Of a DNA stretch of 64,000 bases, positions 43,356 to 52,772 are shown piece by piece. The position numbers were made by a program, and so were the translations under genes. The stretch is from Xanthobacteraceae bacterium (lineage in GTDB: Bacteria > Pseudomonadota > Alphaproteobacteria > Rhizobiales > Xanthobacteraceae), in assembly GCA_019752575.1 (NCBI GenBank), contig JAIELW010000018.1, positions 1 through 64,000 of the forward strand, in the 5' to 3' direction. The notes under the pieces were generated by a model. It was not told the origin of the DNA, ran no database searches, and saw nothing but the letters and a program-made list of their open reading frames with translations. Every line of letters starts with the position of its first letter. The first letter of the stretch is position 1.

Positions 43356-44501
43356 ATGGCTAGCAATATCACTCTCTCGGCTGGCGTTCGCGCCAACCTG
43401 CTCTCGCTGCAGAACACTGCGGACATGATGAACTTGGTCCAGCAGAAACTTTCGACCGGTAAGAAGGTCAACTCCGCTGTCGACAATCCGGTGAACTTTT
43501 TCACCGCCGCTGGACTTCAGTCCCGCGCGGGCGATCTGTCCACCCTGCTCGACAGCGTCAGCAACGCGGTGCAGACGATTGCCGCTGCCGACAAGGGCAT
43601 CTCGGCGATCACGAAGCTGATCGAATCCGCGAAATCGACTGCCAAGCAGGCGCAGACTGCGGCTGAAGGCACCATCACCTATGCGGACACCATCACGGGC
43701 GGCCCGATCGCGAACGACGCCGCCGTCGCTGCACTCACCGGCACCCTGACGATCCAGGTCGGCTCGGGCACCGTCAATACGATCGACTTGTCCGTTGAGA
43801 CCACTCTCGCCAGCCTCACAGCCACCCTCGGTGGCCTGAACTTGGGCACGGGTATCTCGGCGACCCTGGGCGTCGGCAACGCGATCACGATCACCTCCAC
43901 CAGTTCGGAGACGATCACGATCGGCGGCACCGGTCTGGCCGGCGTCGGCCTGACCGCGGGCGTCAACACGCCGACCGCTACTGTCGTCACGCCGTCGGCA
44001 ACGCGTACTTCGTTGCAGGCCGACTACAACACCCTCCTCACGCAGATCACGCAGCTCGCCGCTGACGCTTCTTTCAACGGCGTGAACCTGTTGAACGGCG
44101 ACAACCTCAACGTTGTTTTCAACGAAGACGGCACGAGCTCGCTCAACATCGCTGGCGTGACCTTCTCGGCAACGGGCCTCGGCCTGACCGCGCAGTCGGG
44201 TAACGGCTTCCAGGTCACCGCGAACATCACCGCGGCGATCACCGCGCTTGACACGGCGACCTCGTCGCTCCGCACGCAGGCTTCTGCGTTCGGTTCGAAG
44301 CTCTCGATCGTCCAGGCCCGTCAGGACTTCACCAAGAACCTGATCAACGTTCTTCAGGTTGGTGCGGATAACCTTACGCTGGCCGACACGAACGAAGAAG
44401 GTGCGAACCTTCTCGCCTTGCAGACCCGTCAGTCGCTGTCCACGACCTCGCTGTCGATGGCGGCCCAGGCGGACCAGAACGTGCTTCGCCTCTTCGGCTA
44501 A
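43356..44501 (+). CDS. Flagellin, copy 2
   Basis: This 381-residue flagellin, MASNITLSAGVRANLLSLQN, is paralogous to the upstream one, with the same end motifs (QQKLSTGKKVNSAVDNPVNFF; NLLALQTRQSLSTTSLSMAAQ). Unusually, a central stretch is identical at DNA level in both genes over 101 nt (43731-43831 and 42366-42466), while the normally conserved ends have drifted at DNA level. TAGGAAGG precedes the ATG at 43356. It is terminated at 44525-44555. Confidence 0.95.
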   Translation: MASNITLSAGVRANLLSLQNTADMMNLVQQKLSTGKKVNSAVDNPVNFFTAAGLQSRAGDLSTLLDSVSNAVQTIAAADKGISAITKLIESAKSTAKQAQTAAEGTITYADTITGGPIANDAAVAALTGTLTIQVGSGTVNTIDLSVETTLASLTATLGGLNLGTGISATLGVGNAITITSTSSETITIGGTGLAGVGLTAGVNTPTATVVTPSATRTSLQADYNTLLTQITQLAADASFNGVNLLNGDNLNVVFNEDGTSSLNIAGVTFSATGLGLTAQSGNGFQVTANITAAITALDTATSSLRTQASAFGSKLSIVQARQDFTKNLINVLQVGADNLTLADTNEEGANLLALQTRQSLSTTSLSMAAQADQNVLRLFG

Positions 44502-44524
44502 GCCGAACTGCAAGAAAACTAAAG

Positions 44525-44555
44525 AAACGGCGGGGCTTTTGCCCCGCCGTTTTGC
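44525..44555 (+). terminator. Terminator of flagellin 2
   Basis: AAACGGCGGGGC and GCCCCGCCGTTT form a perfect 12-bp stem with a TTTT loop, followed by TGCTTTC. Confidence 0.92.
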
Positions 44556-44634
44556 TTTCGGAGAGTTGAAACCCTGCCAAGTTTCCCGCACGGTTCGCCG
44601 GTATAAGGGTGCGGTCGATTCGAGGGGAAAAACG

Positions 44635-45018
44635 ATGGGCCTCAAAGTCGAATTAAAGCCCGGAGAGCGGATCATTATCGGGGACTCGATCGTCACCAAT
44701 GACGATCAACGTACCCGGCTGATTATCGAGGGCGATGCCCCGATCCTTCGCGAGAAGGACATCATGACCTCCGACCTCGCCGACACACCCTGCAAGAAGA
44801 TTTATATGATCGTGCAGCTCATGTACCTGAGCCGCGACCCCGCGGTGCACCATGAGCTCTATTTCAACCTGATGAAACAGACCCTTGAGGCCGCGCCGAG
44901 CACCAAGCCGTACTTCGACCGGATCAATAATCAGATATTAACCGGAAATGTTTATAAAGCACTCAAGGAAACCCAATCTCTGATTGAGTACGAGAAGGAT
45001 TTGCTCGCGAATGCATGA
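44635..45018 (+). CDS. flbT: Flagellin post-transcriptional repressor FlbT
   Basis: This 127-residue protein begins MGLKVELKPGERIIIGDSIV. Family segments are TRLIIEGDAPILREKDIM and CKKIYMIVQLMYLSRDP. In Caulobacter FlbT binds the flagellin mRNA leader and promotes its decay until the hook is complete. GAGGGG precedes the ATG at 44635. It overlaps flaF by 8 bp. Confidence 0.95.
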   Translation: MGLKVELKPGERIIIGDSIVTNDDQRTRLIIEGDAPILREKDIMTSDLADTPCKKIYMIVQLMYLSRDPAVHHELYFNLMKQTLEAAPSTKPYFDRINNQILTGNVYKALKETQSLIEYEKDLLANA

Positions 45019-45391
45019 CGCGACCACGACATATGCCAAGAACGTTCAGCAGACCGGCAGCCCGCGGGAGCTCGAAGCCCAGCTTCTGATGCGCGCCGCC
45101 GCTAGGCTTCAAGCCGTCAACGACGGCGCGATCGTCGAGAGCGAAGAAGTCGTCTCCGCACTCCGTTATAATCGCCGCCTATGGATCTTGTTCGGCGGCT
45201 CGGCGTGCCGTCCGGAAAACCCGCTTCCGCAACCGATCAAGCAGAATCTCGCCAATCTCACGAATTTCGTGGTGAAGCATTCATTGAGCCTTGAGACTTC
45301 GACGGAAGTTGTGGTGTCCCGTGTCGGCGTGCTAATCAACATCAACCGCGAAATCGCGGCCGGGCTTCGCACGACGCAGCAAGCCGCCTGA
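45011..45391 (+). CDS. flaF: Flagellar biosynthesis regulator FlaF
   Basis: This 126-residue protein has the family motifs YAKNVQQTGSPRELEAQLLM, ALRYNRRLWILFGGSA and LANLTNFVVKHSLSLE. FlaF is needed for flagellin translation or secretion and works opposite FlbT. The start lies inside the flbT end. Followed by a strong terminator. Confidence 0.94.
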   Translation: MHDATTTYAKNVQQTGSPRELEAQLLMRAAARLQAVNDGAIVESEEVVSALRYNRRLWILFGGSACRPENPLPQPIKQNLANLTNFVVKHSLSLETSTEVVVSRVGVLININREIAAGLRTTQQAA

Positions 45392-45411
45392 ATACGGCAA
45401 AATCCAAATAG

Positions 45412-45449
45412 AAAACGCCGCGACGGAATATCCGCTGCGGCGTTTTTCT
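45412..45449 (+). terminator. Terminator of flbT-flaF
   Basis: AAAACGCCGC (45412-45421) pairs with GCGGCGTTTT (45437-45446) and is followed by TTC. It lies between flaF and the convergent flgL, and on the minus strand also ends in a T run. Confidence 0.88.
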
Positions 45450-45460
45450 TTGCGCTTTTT

Positions 45461-46966
45461 CTAAATGAACTGGACCAGCGAAAGCTGCGACAGCATCGCG
45501 GTGACCTGCAAGGAGGCCTGCATGCGCGTATTGAGCGCAAGGAGCTTCACGCTCACTTCCTCGTTGGAAACATTCTCGACGCTGTCGATCATGTCCTGCA
45601 GCACCGGCGCGCGTTCGGCGAGGCGCTTTTTCGCGGCCTGCGCCGATACGTTCGCACCGGCAACTTCCGTCTGGATCGCTTCGATCTGCTGCATACCGGC
45701 AGGCACGTCCATCGCCGAGCCCACACGGGCGGCCAGCGCATAATAGGCTTCTCGACCGTTCGGATCGCTTGCAGAGAAGCCGACCGCCGCAAACACCGCT
45801 TCGTTCTGCACGATCCAGCGGATGCCTTGTTCGTTCGCACGGGCGCCGTAGTTCACGGTAATCGAGTCGTCGACCCGCGCAACGGCCGTGCCGCGCGCGC
45901 TGTCGGTCGCGTTGTCGCCGAGATACCAGGAAATCGTATTCGCGGGCGTGCCGTTCGTCATCGCGGTCGCCGCATAAAACGGCGGCGAACCGGCGATGCG
46001 CTGCGGCGGGTTCGAAACGTCGGTTGCAAAGAAATCTTCGCCGGCCTGCATGGCAGACGCCGCGACGAGTTGCGTGCGGCCGAGCTCCTGCAACTTGCCG
46101 CTGATCGCAGCCGTGATGTTGATCGCGGTGTCGTCCGCGGTCGCGCCGATCAGGAATTGGTTTTCGCCCGGAGGCGTTGTGGCTGTTGCGGTCAATTCGA
46201 TCGCGGTCGAGGTGCCGTCGGGCATCGCGAGCGTGATGCGAACTGTGCCGCCAGCCGGCGGATTCGCGCCGAGATCGATATCGATGGAGCGTGGTGCCGC
46301 ACCCGGCCCGGTGATGGTCGCACCGAAACTTGTCGTCGCGCCGGTAAGTTTGAAGCCGAAGGGATGCGCGCCGTCCTCATCGATCGAAACGATATCGCCG
46401 ACCGCGGCGTTCACGGTAATGCGGCCGCGCTGGTCCGCGCCCTGATCCGCCTGCAGGCGCTCGTTGATGATCTGCTTAAGGCCGGCTTGCGCGCCTTCGC
46501 CCTTCAGAATGCGCGACATCGTGTCGGTCGCCGGCTTGTCGTTCGCACGGCCGGAGAAAAGATAGCGTCCGCCCGCATCGGTATTGAGCAGGCTCAGCAT
46601 TTCGCCGAGCCGCCCCAGCGCCGAACGTTGCGCCGCGGTCTGGCCGTCCTGCACGAGGGCATAGTCGAACGGCGCGGTCAGATCGGCGCGGGTTTCCTCG
46701 CGCATGTTCCGGATCCGCTCGAGCGACATGTTCATCAGCTTGACGCGGGTTTCGACATTGACCGAATTCGACTGGAAAATGCTGGTGCTCGAAAGCTGCT
46801 CGCGCAAATTGAGGACGAGGCCGCTGCCGAGACCGAGCCCGCCGTAAGTATCGGATTTCTTGCCGGTGCCGAGCTGACGCTGCAGATCCGCGAGCTGATC
46901 GCGCATCTGCGAGATGGTGCGCGCTGCCATCGTGGTCGTCAGGCCAACTCCGGTAACCGAAGACAT
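45461..46966 (-). CDS. flgL: Flagellar hook-filament junction protein FlgL
   Basis: This 501-residue junction protein starts MSSVTGVGLTTTMAARTISQ. The flagellin-like N-terminal domain has MRDQLADLQRQLGTGKKSDT and SNSVNVETRVKLMNMSLERI; the C-terminal coiled region has EVSVKLLALNTRMQASLQVT then AMLSQLSLVQFI. It is longer than enteric FlgL (317 residues) owing to a large central insertion (about 150-400, Thr/Gly/Ala-rich). It follows flgK by 3 bp. Confidence 0.9.
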   Translation of the reverse strand: MSSVTGVGLTTTMAARTISQMRDQLADLQRQLGTGKKSDTYGGLGLGSGLVLNLREQLSSTSIFQSNSVNVETRVKLMNMSLERIRNMREETRADLTAPFDYALVQDGQTAAQRSALGRLGEMLSLLNTDAGGRYLFSGRANDKPATDTMSRILKGEGAQAGLKQIINERLQADQGADQRGRITVNAAVGDIVSIDEDGAHPFGFKLTGATTSFGATITGPGAAPRSIDIDLGANPPAGGTVRITLAMPDGTSTAIELTATATTPPGENQFLIGATADDTAINITAAISGKLQELGRTQLVAASAMQAGEDFFATDVSNPPQRIAGSPPFYAATAMTNGTPANTISWYLGDNATDSARGTAVARVDDSITVNYGARANEQGIRWIVQNEAVFAAVGFSASDPNGREAYYALAARVGSAMDVPAGMQQIEAIQTEVAGANVSAQAAKKRLAERAPVLQDMIDSVENVSNEEVSVKLLALNTRMQASLQVTAMLSQLSLVQFI

Positions 46967-46969
46967 CCG

Positions 46970-48835
46970 TTACACCCTCATCAGCAGGTCGAAGAGTTCT
47001 TTGACCGCGGTCATCACGCGCGCATTCGCGGCATAAGCGTTCTGGAGCTGGAGCAGGCGGGCCATTTCGGAGTCGATATTGACGCCGGTGCTCTTCGCCA
47101 TGCGGTCCTGCAGCGAATTCAGCACGACATCCTGGCCGTCCTTCAAACGCAGCGCGTTCTCGGTGGCGGTGCTTTGATACGTGATGATCTGCTGCGCGAA
47201 ATTGACGACCGAACCCGAGAAAGGCGTGGCAACACCGCCGATCCCGGTATCCGCCGAGAACAGCTGATTGGTTGCGGTCAAACGCTGCCATAGGAAGTCG
47301 GGCCGCGTAGAGTCGCCTGGCAACGTGCTTGCGTTGTAGTTGATGAGTCCCGCTGGATTGCCGAGCAGATTCGAATTGACCGCGATCCGCGCCGCGAAGC
47401 CGACCTTCTGCTGGCGGCCGCCGCTGATGACGTTCGAATAAAGCGCATTACCGTTGCCATCGGCGAAGAACGGCAGCGTGCTGTCGCCGGAGAGGATCGT
47501 ATCGGTCGTGACCGTCGCGCTCAGGGCATCGACGTTGACGAGGTCGGGCGCGCCGTCGTCGAGCACGCGGAGAATCGAGCCGCTCGGATTGTCGAAATCG
47601 AGATTGGGTCCGAGCGCGGTGTTGAGCGCCGCGATGGCGCCCGCGACACCGCCCGCAAAACTGATACCGATGACCTGATCGCCGGGATCGGCGGTCAGCG
47701 TATTGGAAAGCGGCAGCGACGAAGGATCGTCCACGCGCACGATTGTCACGCGCTGCTGCGTCGGCCCCGCATTGATCGTGTAGGTAAGCGAGATCGAATT
47801 TCCTTCCTGGAGGTCGGCAAGATCGATCTCGAAGCCGGCCTGCGCGCCGCTGGTCGCGGAGGCGCTGTTGACGGTGCGGCTCGAAAGCGAACTCGCGAGC
47901 GCATGTGCGATTTCGTCGAGCTGCGCCTGTGCCTTGACCAGAATATCGTCGCGAAGCTCCAGGAGACCCGCGATCTTGCCCGAACGGATCGCTTTGTCGG
48001 CGATCAGATCGATCGTATAGCCGTTCGGCGCAACCAGCTTGATCGTGCCGGTGCCGGAAAGCGCAGGGTTTGCGTTCCAGAGCGACTGCGCACTCAGCGG
48101 CTTCTCGTCGAATGTAAACCGCGAAGCCTGCATGTCGAAAAGGCTGACGCCGGAGTTCGTGAAGATCGAGATATTGTTGGTGCCGTTACTCGTCACCTGA
48201 ATATCGACGAGGCCCGCCAACTCGTTGATGGCGTGATCGCGCTGGTCGAGCAGCGCGCCGAGCTCGACGTCCTGCGCGGACAGCGCGATGATCTGCGTCT
48301 GCACATTCTCGATCGTTTGCAGAAGTCCATTTACGCGATCGATGGCGTCGCCGATCCCGCTTTCGGCCTGATTGCGCATCAAGGTCACGTCGCCGGAAAG
48401 GCTGTTCAGCTTCTGCGCCATGACCTGCGCGGCATTCAGCACGGCCTGCCGCGTCGAGACCGATTGCGGATCGGCGGCGAGCGCCTGCAACGAATTGGTG
48501 AAGCCGTTCAGGATCGTATCGAGCGCGCTGGCAGCACCCGGCTCGCCGTACATGCGGTCGATCTGCTGGCGGACCTGCGCGATGATGTCGATATAGTTTG
48601 CGCCGGCAAGCTCGGTGCGAAGCTGGCGCTGCACATAGATATCGAGTTCGCGATTGACGTTGGCGACACGAACGCCAACGCTCGAGCCGCCGGCCATGGC
48701 CGCCTCGAGCGCAAGCGTTTTGCGCGAATAACCCGGCGTTTCGGCATTCGCGACGTTGGTCGCGACGACGCTGATGCCGACCTGGGTGGCCCGCAATCCG
48801 CTCAATGCGGACGATAGCGCGGTAGTCAGCCCCAT
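46970..48835 (-). CDS. flgK: Flagellar hook-associated protein FlgK
   Basis: This 621-residue protein joins hook to filament. The N-terminal rod-family motif is LSGLRATQVGISVVATNVAN followed by AETPGYSRKTLALE, and the C-terminal motif is GVNIDSEMARLLQLQNAYAA then NARVMTAVKELFDLLMRV. The centre is variable. It lies 23 bp after flgE and 3 bp before flgL. Confidence 0.95.
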   Translation of the reverse strand: MGLTTALSSALSGLRATQVGISVVATNVANAETPGYSRKTLALEAAMAGGSSVGVRVANVNRELDIYVQRQLRTELAGANYIDIIAQVRQQIDRMYGEPGAASALDTILNGFTNSLQALAADPQSVSTRQAVLNAAQVMAQKLNSLSGDVTLMRNQAESGIGDAIDRVNGLLQTIENVQTQIIALSAQDVELGALLDQRDHAINELAGLVDIQVTSNGTNNISIFTNSGVSLFDMQASRFTFDEKPLSAQSLWNANPALSGTGTIKLVAPNGYTIDLIADKAIRSGKIAGLLELRDDILVKAQAQLDEIAHALASSLSSRTVNSASATSGAQAGFEIDLADLQEGNSISLTYTINAGPTQQRVTIVRVDDPSSLPLSNTLTADPGDQVIGISFAGGVAGAIAALNTALGPNLDFDNPSGSILRVLDDGAPDLVNVDALSATVTTDTILSGDSTLPFFADGNGNALYSNVISGGRQQKVGFAARIAVNSNLLGNPAGLINYNASTLPGDSTRPDFLWQRLTATNQLFSADTGIGGVATPFSGSVVNFAQQIITYQSTATENALRLKDGQDVVLNSLQDRMAKSTGVNIDSEMARLLQLQNAYAANARVMTAVKELFDLLMRV

Positions 48836-48858
48836 TGCTTACTCGCTCTCGTCCGCGC

Positions 48859-50238
48859 TTAGCGGATCATATTGATCGTTTCTTGCAGCATCTGGTCCGC
48901 GGTGGTCACGATGCGCGTGTTCGCGGCATAAGCCTGCTGCGTCACGATCAGCTTCGTGAATTCGTCCGCGATGTCGGTGTTGGAGCCTTCCAGCGACTTG
49001 CCGACGATGGAGCCGGAAGCGCCGTAGATCGCCGGGCCGGATTCCGAGGTCGCCTCGAACGCGCCGCCGTCGAGCCGCTTCAGTTGGTTGTCGCCGAGGA
49101 AGCTCGCCAGCGGAATTTCGGCGATATCGATCGAGCGGCCGTTCGAATAGCTAGCGACGATACGGCCCTTGTTGCTGACCGCGATGGATTGCAGTTCGCC
49201 CGCCGCATAGCCGTTCTGGTTCAGAAGGTTGACCTTGGCCACGCCGTTCGCATCGGCGAATTGCGTCACACCCGACGAACCGTGCGAAAGAATGACGTCG
49301 CCGATCACGACCCCGTTGACGGAGAGGCCGGTGACCGTCACCTGCGGAATGTTGGGGGTGAGAATGCCGCTCGCATTGAATTCGTAGACCTGGCCGACGT
49401 TACGCCAGGCCACCGCCGCGGGGCCGGCGTTGGAATTTTCGAGATAGAACAGTTCCCAGGTGTCGTCGCCGCCGGTCGCAGCCGAGTCCGTCTTTGCCCA
49501 GCGCAACTGCACGTTCACTTCGTTGCCGAGCGAATCGTAAACCGTGATGGCGCCGCCGGCGATGGATTGCTCGAGAAAGGTCGTAGCGCCTGCGCCGAGA
49601 ACGGTGCCGGTACCGGCATCGAGCGGGTTGACGCTGAAAGCAGCGGGATTGATCAATTCGCTGTCTGGCGTATTGGGCGCATTCAGATAAGCCTGCGTGC
49701 GCGGCAAGCTCGCGAGGTTCGCGCGATAGTCGATGATGGTCGTGGTCTGCGATGGCAGGAAATCGTTGGTGAACTGCAGCACGTCCGGAACGCTGCCGAC
49801 CGTGTTGCCGGTCGCTGGATCGACGCGCAGCGCTTTCAGATAGTAGCCGGAGCCGTTGACGAGATAGCCGTTCTTGTCGAGTTCGAAATCGCCGCGCCGC
49901 GTATAGAGATCCACGCCGACGAAGGTCGGCTGACCGTCCGGAAAGCCCGACGGTTTCTGCACAACGAAGTAGCCGTCGCCCTTGATCGCCATGAAGGTAT
50001 CGACGCCGGCGGTCTGAATGTCGCCCTGCACGTTGTTCGTCTGGCGCGAGAGCGAAACGACACCGCCCGCGGTCTGGCGCTTGGCGCTGGAACTCGCGAC
50101 AAGATCGGCGAAGCTCGTGTCTACGCGCTTGAAACCGGTCGTTTGCGAGTTTGCGATGTTGCCCGAAATGTTTTCGAGCGCAAAAGACTGCGCCTGCAGG
50201 CCGCCGACCGCGGTCGTCATTGCAGCTAAAATACCCAT
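48859..50238 (-). CDS. flgE: Flagellar hook protein FlgE
   Basis: This 459-residue hook subunit starts MGILAAMTTAVGGLQAQSFA. It has the rod/hook motif LENISGNIANSQTTGFKRVD, the core VDTFMAIKGDGYFVVQKPSG, and the C-terminal EFTKLIVTQQAYAANTRIVT then TADQMLQETINMIR. The ATG at 50238 has a strong GGAGGAAGAG site. It heads flgE-flgK-flgL and has a sigma-54 promoter 54-67 bp upstream. Confidence 0.95.
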   Translation of the reverse strand: MGILAAMTTAVGGLQAQSFALENISGNIANSQTTGFKRVDTSFADLVASSSAKRQTAGGVVSLSRQTNNVQGDIQTAGVDTFMAIKGDGYFVVQKPSGFPDGQPTFVGVDLYTRRGDFELDKNGYLVNGSGYYLKALRVDPATGNTVGSVPDVLQFTNDFLPSQTTTIIDYRANLASLPRTQAYLNAPNTPDSELINPAAFSVNPLDAGTGTVLGAGATTFLEQSIAGGAITVYDSLGNEVNVQLRWAKTDSAATGGDDTWELFYLENSNAGPAAVAWRNVGQVYEFNASGILTPNIPQVTVTGLSVNGVVIGDVILSHGSSGVTQFADANGVAKVNLLNQNGYAAGELQSIAVSNKGRIVASYSNGRSIDIAEIPLASFLGDNQLKRLDGGAFEATSESGPAIYGASGSIVGKSLEGSNTDIADEFTKLIVTQQAYAANTRIVTTADQMLQETINMIR

Positions 50239-50290
50239 AACTCTTCCTCCACTAGTCCCGGCCGCGCGCATGCGGGCCCCACAGTCCAGT

Positions 50291-50306
50291 GGCAACGGCC
50301 ATGCCA
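50291..50306 (-). promoter_or_regulatory. Sigma-54 promoter of flgE
   Basis: On the minus strand TGGCATGgccgTTGCC places GG at 50304-50305 and GC at 50292-50293, exact -24/-12 spacing. Transcription should begin near 50280, 42 nt before the flgE ATG. Confidence 0.82.
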
Positions 50307-50499
50307 TTTCCTCTCCATGTCTAACCTATTGAAATAATTGATATTATTCCGCTGACGCGCCGTACTTGGACAGGCAGGCTCTGCCGTCCCGGCAAGTTCT
50401 GCCGGGCGGAACGTGCTGGCCATGCGGCGTCGCCTGCCGCCTTGCCGAGGCTGGACGCGATCAATAGGGTGCGCCGCCGTTGCAATCCCGGAGCCGGAA

Positions 50500-51342
50500 A
50501 TGCGTTTCGAAGGTACCAAGAGCTACGTCGCGGCCGACGATCTGAAAGTTGCGGTCAATGCCGCGATCGCGCTCGAACGCCCTCTTCTTATTAAAGGAGA
50601 GCCCGGCACCGGAAAAACCGTGCTCGCCGCCGAAGTGGCAGGCGCGATCAAGGCGCCGTTGATCGAATGGCACATCAAATCGACCACCAAAGCCGCGCAG
50701 GGCCTCTATGAATATGACGCGGTTGCGCGCCTGCGCGACAGCCAGCTCGGCGACCCGCGCGTTTCCGAAATCAGGAACTACATCAAGCGCGGCAAGCTCT
50801 GGGACGCTTTCACGTCCGACGAGCGCCCGCTGCTTCTGATCGACGAAATCGACAAGGCCGACATCGAATTCCCGAACGATCTCCTGCAGGAGCTCGACCG
50901 GATGGAATTCCACGTCTACGAAACCGGCGAGACCATCAAGGCCGCGAAGCGCCCGATCATCGTGATCACCTCGAACAACGAGAAGGAGTTGCCGGACGCA
51001 TTCCTGCGCCGCTGCTTCTTCCATTACATCCGCTTCCCGGATGCCGACACGATGCGCGCGATCGTCGAGGTTCACTTCCCCGGCATCAAGCAGCGCCTGG
51101 TCGCCGAAGCGCTGCGTATGTTCTACGAAATCCGCGAAGTGCCTGGACTGAAGAAGAAGCCTTCGACCTCCGAGCTGCTCGACTGGCTGAAATTGCTCAT
51201 GGTCGAAGACATCGGACCGGAAACGCTGCGCGAGCGCGATCCGAAGAAACTGATCCCGCCGCTACACGGCGCGCTCCTAAAAAACGAGCAGGACGTGCAT
51301 TTGTTCGAGCGGCTCGCGTTCTTAGCAAGGCGCGAGGGCTAA
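50500..51342 (+). CDS. MoxR-family AAA+ ATPase
   Basis: This 280-residue protein has Walker A GEPGTGKTVLAAE (about residues 33-45), Walker B PLLLIDEIDKAD (about 107-118), sensor-1 IIVITSNNEKELPDAFLRRC and an Arg-finger region. MoxR ATPases act as chaperones with VWA-domain partners. The CoxE-like VWA gene at 60003-61184 is the likely partner although it lies 9 kb away. The ATG at 50500 (MRFEGTKSYVAADDL) follows CCCGGAG. Its stop overlaps the convergent oxidase stop. Confidence 0.9.
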   Translation: MRFEGTKSYVAADDLKVAVNAAIALERPLLIKGEPGTGKTVLAAEVAGAIKAPLIEWHIKSTTKAAQGLYEYDAVARLRDSQLGDPRVSEIRNYIKRGKLWDAFTSDERPLLLIDEIDKADIEFPNDLLQELDRMEFHVYETGETIKAAKRPIIVITSNNEKELPDAFLRRCFFHYIRFPDADTMRAIVEVHFPGIKQRLVAEALRMFYEIREVPGLKKKPSTSELLDWLKLLMVEDIGPETLRERDPKKLIPPLHGALLKNEQDVHLFERLAFLARREG

Positions 51343-52628
51343 ACAGCCTGCTTTTTATTACGGCGAGCATCTTCGACACGGTCGCGCAACTTGCGCGACC
51401 ACCAGTTCACCTGTGCATAGGTCTTGCCGAACCAGCCGCCGGCCCACACCAGCCCGAACGGAATAAAGAGCCGCCAGCGGTCGTCCTTCTCGGCGATTGC
51501 AGACGCGATCAATTCGCCCGCCATCGCCGTGGTATTCAGCCCCTGGCCGCCGAACGCGCCCGATATCCATGCACCGGGCTTCAGCATGCCGATTTGCGGC
51601 ATACGATGAACCGCGAAGCCCATGACGCCGCTCCACGCGCTTTCGATGCCGGCGCCCGCAAGCTGCGGGTAAACCGCCACAATCCTTCTTCTCATCTGCT
51701 CTTCGAGATCGGACGGCCGCTTCAGGCTGGTTGAAATGCCCGCGCCCCACATCAGCCGGTCGCCGATCGCGCGATAATAATTGAACGCGCGGCGGTCGTC
51801 CTGAACGCAGCCGGAATAGCGAACGGCTTGCGCGAGTTTTTCTCCCATGGGCCTGGTCACGCAGAGATACGTCGCAACCGGCAGGATGGTGCGGGACAAA
51901 TCCGGAAAGCCCCCCGCCGGAAATTCGTTGCCCGCAATCACGACGTGTTCTGCCCGTATCGTGCCGCGTGCCGTCATGACGGCTTTGCGCACGCCGTCGA
52001 TGTCCGCTTGCAATGCGATCGTGTTCTCGTAGATCTTGCCGCTGCGCCGTTCGATATCTTCGGCAAGCGCGATAGCGAGATTGAGCGGGTGGATGTGAAA
52101 CGCATCCGTCTCCTGCAGCCCCTGATAGTAACGCTCGCTGCGCAATACCTGCCGTACCCGATCCGTCGGCCAGAACTCCATGTCGTGGGAAAATTCTCGC
52201 GCATACCGATCCGCATCGCGCTTCGTGCCTTCGGCATCGTCGTCGTAGGAAACGCGCAAGTAACCGGGCATCATGTTCACGCCGGGAAAATCGTGCACCG
52301 CTTCCTCGCGCACAATCTCGACGCCCATCCGCGACAGCCTGTAGAGCGCACGCGCATGGTCCATCCCGACCCGATCGGCGATGGACGAAATTCCCTTGTT
52401 GAAGCCGGCCGAAACGAAACCGCCGTTGCGGCCCGACGCCGCGCTCGCAATCGCGTTGCGCTCGATCAGCACGACATCCTTGTGTCGCTTTTGCAGCGCA
52501 CGCGCGACCCAAAGCCCGGCAAACCCGCCGCCGATAATGCAGACATCGGTGTCTATGTCATGGACGAGCTGCGGCCTCGCCGAATAGGGCGGCGACGTTG
52601 CCTCGTAATAGGTCTGTGCAAGACTCAT
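51339..52628 (-). CDS. FAD-dependent oxidoreductase, PuuB-like
   Basis: This 429-residue DAO-family flavoprotein has the FAD-binding fold DTDVCIIGGGFAGLWVARAL (about 27-46), then SAASGRNGGFVSAGFNKGI, and C-terminal WSGVMGFAVHRMPQIGML and ISGAFGGQGLNTTAMAGEL. The layout resembles gamma-glutamylputrescine oxidase and related amine or amino-acid oxidases; the substrate is uncertain. The ATG at 52628 (MSLAQTYYEATSPPYSARP) is the family-like start. No other polyamine genes are nearby. Confidence 0.87.
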   Translation of the reverse strand: MSLAQTYYEATSPPYSARPQLVHDIDTDVCIIGGGFAGLWVARALQKRHKDVVLIERNAIASAASGRNGGFVSAGFNKGISSIADRVGMDHARALYRLSRMGVEIVREEAVHDFPGVNMMPGYLRVSYDDDAEGTKRDADRYAREFSHDMEFWPTDRVRQVLRSERYYQGLQETDAFHIHPLNLAIALAEDIERRSGKIYENTIALQADIDGVRKAVMTARGTIRAEHVVIAGNEFPAGGFPDLSRTILPVATYLCVTRPMGEKLAQAVRYSGCVQDDRRAFNYYRAIGDRLMWGAGISTSLKRPSDLEEQMRRRIVAVYPQLAGAGIESAWSGVMGFAVHRMPQIGMLKPGAWISGAFGGQGLNTTAMAGELIASAIAEKDDRWRLFIPFGLVWAGGWFGKTYAQVNWWSRKLRDRVEDARRNKKQAV

Positions 52629-52694
52629 GCGATTGACGCGGCGGATAATCGTCGAACCTGATAGACACACCGGGGTCCGCTGTCGAGGCAACAA

Positions 52695-52769
52695 CTAGTA
52701 CCCATAACTTTCCGAAGTTCGTGAAATGGGTGCTGAAAGCGACTACGAACTTCGGAAAGTGGGTACTAG
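52695..52769 (+). repeat. Long bulged hairpin, copy c, abutting the sixA start
   Basis: The 9-bp lower stem CTAGTACCC/GGGTACTAG, a 3-nt 5' bulge (ATA), the 15-bp upper stem ACTTTCCGAAGTTCG and a 24-nt loop give the same architecture as copies a and b. It ends 3 nt before the sixA ATG, so it occupies the whole ribosome-binding region. Confidence 0.87.
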
Positions 52770-52772
52770 CCG

